A stretch of DNA of 64,000 nt from contig CAWIKY010000007.1 of assembly GCA_963836905.1 (NCBI GenBank), forward strand, positions 62,001-126,000, written 5' to 3'. Both the position numbers and the translations under genes were made by a program. The notes under the pieces are model-generated. The model worked only from the letters and a program-made list of their open reading frames with translations. It ran no database searches and was not told the DNA's origin. Of this stretch, positions 61,464-64,000 are shown in pieces (position 1 is the stretch's first letter; the number at the start of each line of letters is the position of its first letter). The DNA comes from CAWIKY01 sp963836905. Lineage in GTDB: Bacteria; Pseudomonadota; Alphaproteobacteria; Caulobacterales; Hyphomonadaceae.

Positions 61464-63803
61464 ATGATCAATCGAAACACCCGGCACACCCGTTTTTCTG
61501 TACTGTTGTCCAGCGTTTGTCTGGCTGCCTTCGCGGCACCGTCGATTGCAGCGCAAACCGCTGCTGATCCGGATGACGGCGAGCGTACTTTCGAGCGTAT
61601 TACCGTTACGTCGCAGAAGCGCGAGCAGGCGCTGCAGGACGTTCCGATCGCAGTGACGGTTTACGATACGGCTGAAATCGAGCGGGCTAATATCGACGAC
61701 TTTGCCGATTACGCGCTTCGAACCCCTAACGTCAGCTTCGTGAACCGGGGCACCCGCTCCGAAACCCGGATCTCGATCCGTGGACTGTCGCCGATCTCTT
61801 CCGCCGGGACGGCAAACCTGGTCGGTATCTTCATCGACGAGTTCAACGTCGCACCGAACATTTCGACCCGAACGGCTGATCCGGCGCTTTTCGACACTGC
61901 GCAAATTGAAGTCCTGAAGGGTCCGCAAGGCACGTTCTTCGGCCGGAACGTTGTCGCTGGTGCGATCTCCATCACCTCCCGTCAGCCAAGCTTCGATGAA
62001 ACCGAAGCAGAAGTTTCCGCCGAGATTGCGTCATTCGACCATTATCGCGTCAAGGCATCCGGCTCTGTTCCGCTCAGCGACACGTTTGCGGTGCGCGGGC
62101 TCGCCTATTACGACGAGAATTCGGGCTTCCTCGACAATGCAGGCACCGGCCCGTCGAACGGCGAAGAAAACTATGGCGGACGCGTTGCCTTCCGCTACCA
62201 GCCGAACGACAGGCTCTCTGCCGGGCTATCGCTCTATTATTCGAACAATCAGCAGGACCTGCCGAGCCTTGTTCCATCGGGCTTCCTGAGCGAGTCGGTC
62301 GCGCTGCTTCGGAACTTCACACCTCCAGGCACCGTGCCGATCAACGAAGTCGGCTTCTATCCTGACAATACCGAGAATATCGCCACCGATATCGGCCTGC
62401 CAAGCGAGAACGAGACGATCACGACGATTGGCCGTTTGTCCTATGACTTCGACAATGACATAAACTTCACGCTCGTAACCGGGTATCTGCAGAACGAATT
62501 CCGTTCCGAGGGTGAGGGCGACTTCACGACCTTGCCATCCTTCACCGTTCGCCGCGATGAAGACCTTTCGGCATTCTCTGCAGAAGGCCGTTTCTCCGGC
62601 GAAGGCGACCGCTATAACTGGACGATTGGCGGCATCTATGCCGAAGACGATTTCCAGACCTATCAGAACTCGATCCATCTGGCGTCAGACCCGCTCCTGG
62701 GTGCCTATGATACCGCTTTTGCGTTTCTCGGCGGCGCTTTGTTCGGACGGGTTCCGGGCGCTCCGCCTCCGGGCTTCATTCCCGGCTTTGCCTTTTTCGT
62801 CCCGGGCCGGGACAGCTCGGCCGGCTTTTTCGAGAATGTCGACTTTGAATTCTCGACCCGGTCCTATGCTGTCTTCGGTGAATTCTCCTACGATGTGACC
62901 GACAAGCTGAACGTTTCGGTCGGCGCGCGGTATTCCGATGACGAGATCGAAGGGTCACGGACCGAAGGGCCGCTTCAGGTCGGACTTCTGCCACGCACGT
63001 CCCTGCCCACGCAGACCGTTTCGTTCGACGACTTCTCGCCTCGCTTTGCTGCGACCTATGACCTGACAAGCGACCATACTGTCTATGCGGTCGCCTCGCG
63101 CGGCTACCGGACCGGCGGCTTCAACACGACGCCGGGCGATCCGGCATATGATGAAGAGTCGCTCTGGAACTATGAGGGCGGCATCAAGGGCGTCTTCGAT
63201 GAAGGGCGTATCAACTACGCGGTGTCCGCCTTCTTCATGGACTGGGAGAACACCCAGGTCCGGGCTCAGGATGTAGTTACCCAGCGTCAGTTCATCCTGA
63301 ACGCTGAAGGCTCGGAGCATACCGGTTTCGAAATCGAGCTTGGCTTCCAGCCATTCGAAGGCGTCGATCTGGGTCTGACCTACGGTTATGTCGATGCGGT
63401 CTTCAAGGACTTCGCCAATGCGCGGACGCTTGATGGCACGCCCATCGATGCGACCGGCTTCCCCGTGCCGCTCTCTCCGCGCAATACCTTCTCCGCGACG
63501 GCGCAATACGAGCGTCCGCTCAACGATGTCTTTACGGCGTTCGTGCGGGCCCAGTATTCCTATGTCGATGAGACCCGCGAAGACGTGTCGCGCAATGCGC
63601 GGCGTCTGAATCCGGAATACGAAATCACCAGCTTCCGGGCCGGTGTGGATTCCGAGCATTGGGCGTTTCAGGGCTTCGTGGAGAATGCCTTCGACGCAGG
63701 CTATCGCTTTGGAACGACGAACCTGGAAACCTATCTTTCCGGCGCGCAGGTCATTGTCGGCCAGCCCCGGCGCGTGGGTGCGGTGTTGACCTACCGCTTC
63801 TAG
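61464..63803 (+). CDS. TonB-dependent receptor
   Basis: 779 residues from the ATG at 61464, preceded by GGAGGGG; signal peptide MINRNTRHTRFSVLLSSVCL AAFAAPSIAAQ. The plug begins ITVTSQKREQALQDVPIAVT, followed by VSFVNRGTRSETRISIRGLS and VEVLKGPQGTFFGRNVVAGA (IEVLKGPQ in this protein). The barrel ends VGAVLTYRF with terminal Phe. The type is the FecA/CirA-like group abundant in oligotrophic alphaproteobacteria. It lies between the aminotransferase and a gamma-glutamyltransferase, which points to a peptide- or amine-like ligand. Confidence 0.93.
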   Translation: MINRNTRHTRFSVLLSSVCLAAFAAPSIAAQTAADPDDGERTFERITVTSQKREQALQDVPIAVTVYDTAEIERANIDDFADYALRTPNVSFVNRGTRSETRISIRGLSPISSAGTANLVGIFIDEFNVAPNISTRTADPALFDTAQIEVLKGPQGTFFGRNVVAGAISITSRQPSFDETEAEVSAEIASFDHYRVKASGSVPLSDTFAVRGLAYYDENSGFLDNAGTGPSNGEENYGGRVAFRYQPNDRLSAGLSLYYSNNQQDLPSLVPSGFLSESVALLRNFTPPGTVPINEVGFYPDNTENIATDIGLPSENETITTIGRLSYDFDNDINFTLVTGYLQNEFRSEGEGDFTTLPSFTVRRDEDLSAFSAEGRFSGEGDRYNWTIGGIYAEDDFQTYQNSIHLASDPLLGAYDTAFAFLGGALFGRVPGAPPPGFIPGFAFFVPGRDSSAGFFENVDFEFSTRSYAVFGEFSYDVTDKLNVSVGARYSDDEIEGSRTEGPLQVGLLPRTSLPTQTVSFDDFSPRFAATYDLTSDHTVYAVASRGYRTGGFNTTPGDPAYDEESLWNYEGGIKGVFDEGRINYAVSAFFMDWENTQVRAQDVVTQRQFILNAEGSEHTGFEIELGFQPFEGVDLGLTYGYVDAVFKDFANARTLDGTPIDATGFPVPLSPRNTFSATAQYERPLNDVFTAFVRAQYSYVDETREDVSRNARRLNPEYEITSFRAGVDSEHWAFQGFVENAFDAGYRFGTTNLETYLSGAQVIVGQPRRVGAVLTYRF

Positions 63804-63817
63804 AGGGGACGCACGCG

Positions 63818-64000
63818 ATGACGACGCGCGACTGCAAGCTGAACCGACGGACGCTCCTGACGGCCGGGGCGTCGGGAGCGGCGATGCTGGCAGTCCCGTC
63901 GTCCTTTGCCGGTGACCGGCCTTACGGTCCAGCCTTTCAGGGGCGGTCAACGGTCTACGCATCGGACGGGATGGCGGCGACCTCGCAACCGCTTGCAACC
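63818..64000 (+). CDS. Gamma-glutamyltransferase family protein with Tat signal, N-terminal part
   Basis: Runs off the right edge with 61 residues. The N-terminus has a twin-arginine signal (LNRRTLLTAGASGAAMLAV then PSSFAG). The mature start STVYASDGMAATSQPLAT matches the opening strand of gamma-glutamyltransferases (usually followed by GLEILRAGGNAVDAA). The catalytic Thr is outside the window. The gene starts 14 bp after the receptor stop, so receptor and enzyme are likely co-expressed; the enzyme would act on gamma-glutamyl compounds in the periplasm. Confidence 0.75.
   Translation, partial: MTTRDCKLNRRTLLTAGASGAAMLAVPSSFAGDRPYGPAFQGRSTVYASDGMAATSQPLAT

Overview
The window reads as a chromosomal segment of a high-GC, Gram-negative alphaproteobacterium, probably marine and of the Caulobacterales/Hyphomonadaceae type. 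The grounds are two large TonB-dependent receptors, an RND-NodT efflux operon, glutathione-dependent formaldehyde detoxification (adhC, fghA), a DUF2959 lipoprotein, several TetR regulators and acyl-CoA enzymes. No genus can be fixed from the sequence alone. There is no rRNA, no CRISPR array and no complete transposon. One tRNA (Arg-CCT) is complete.

Layout. 1-8.5 kb: start of pepN, an amber-interrupted gene, small enzymes (thioesterase, SET, Nudix), a Ca2+/cation antiporter, an SDR and a threonine aldolase. 8.5-12.9 kb: uvrB followed directly by an AT-richer island with an HNH endonuclease and a HEPN-like protein. 12.8-13.6 kb: array of palindromic dispersed repeats. 13.6-21.3 kb: lipoprotein, acyltransferase, fghA, SOUL haem-binding protein, adhC, acyl-CoA synthetase. 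21.4-31.2 kb: AbrB-like and ArsC-like genes, acyl-CoA dehydrogenase, DUF427, CsaA-like, SDR, VapBC-type module, phoH, gamma-carbonic anhydrase, PiT-like transporter and a Cds1-like PLP enzyme. 31.3-37.8 kb: TetR divergent from a three-gene RND efflux operon. 38.2-49.2 kb: TonB receptor plus beta-propeller-like protein, Sel1 protein, YghU-type GST, HxlR with tandem operators and its divergent target, dusA, tRNA-Arg, putP and small envelope/stress proteins including CsbD. 49.3-64 kb: 3-hydroxyacyl-CoA dehydrogenase, TMEM175-like channel, then a probable amine/amide catabolic locus (semialdehyde dehydrogenase, penicillin-acylase-type amidase, PLP decarboxylase, MFS carrier, two TetRs, class III aminotransferase, TonB receptor, start of a Tat-exported gamma-glutamyltransferase).

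Most striking observation. Two unrelated housekeeping genes, uvrB and adhC, show the same architecture. Each intact reading frame ends in one version of its 3' end, a short AT-rich codirectional payload follows, and a second, diverged and detached copy of the same 3' end (85 and 95 bp, including the stop codon) lies on the far side. This is the product expected when a circular or cassette-like DNA carrying a foreign gene tail integrates into the tail of its target. No integrase is visible in either payload.

Caution on sequence quality. About ten reading frames are broken by a single-base gain or loss, nearly all in a short homopolymer (uvrB three times, HNH gene, acyltransferase start, acyl-CoA synthetase, ArsC-like, CsaA-like, VapC, RND permease). 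This looks more like consensus error than gene decay, so these genes may be intact in the organism.
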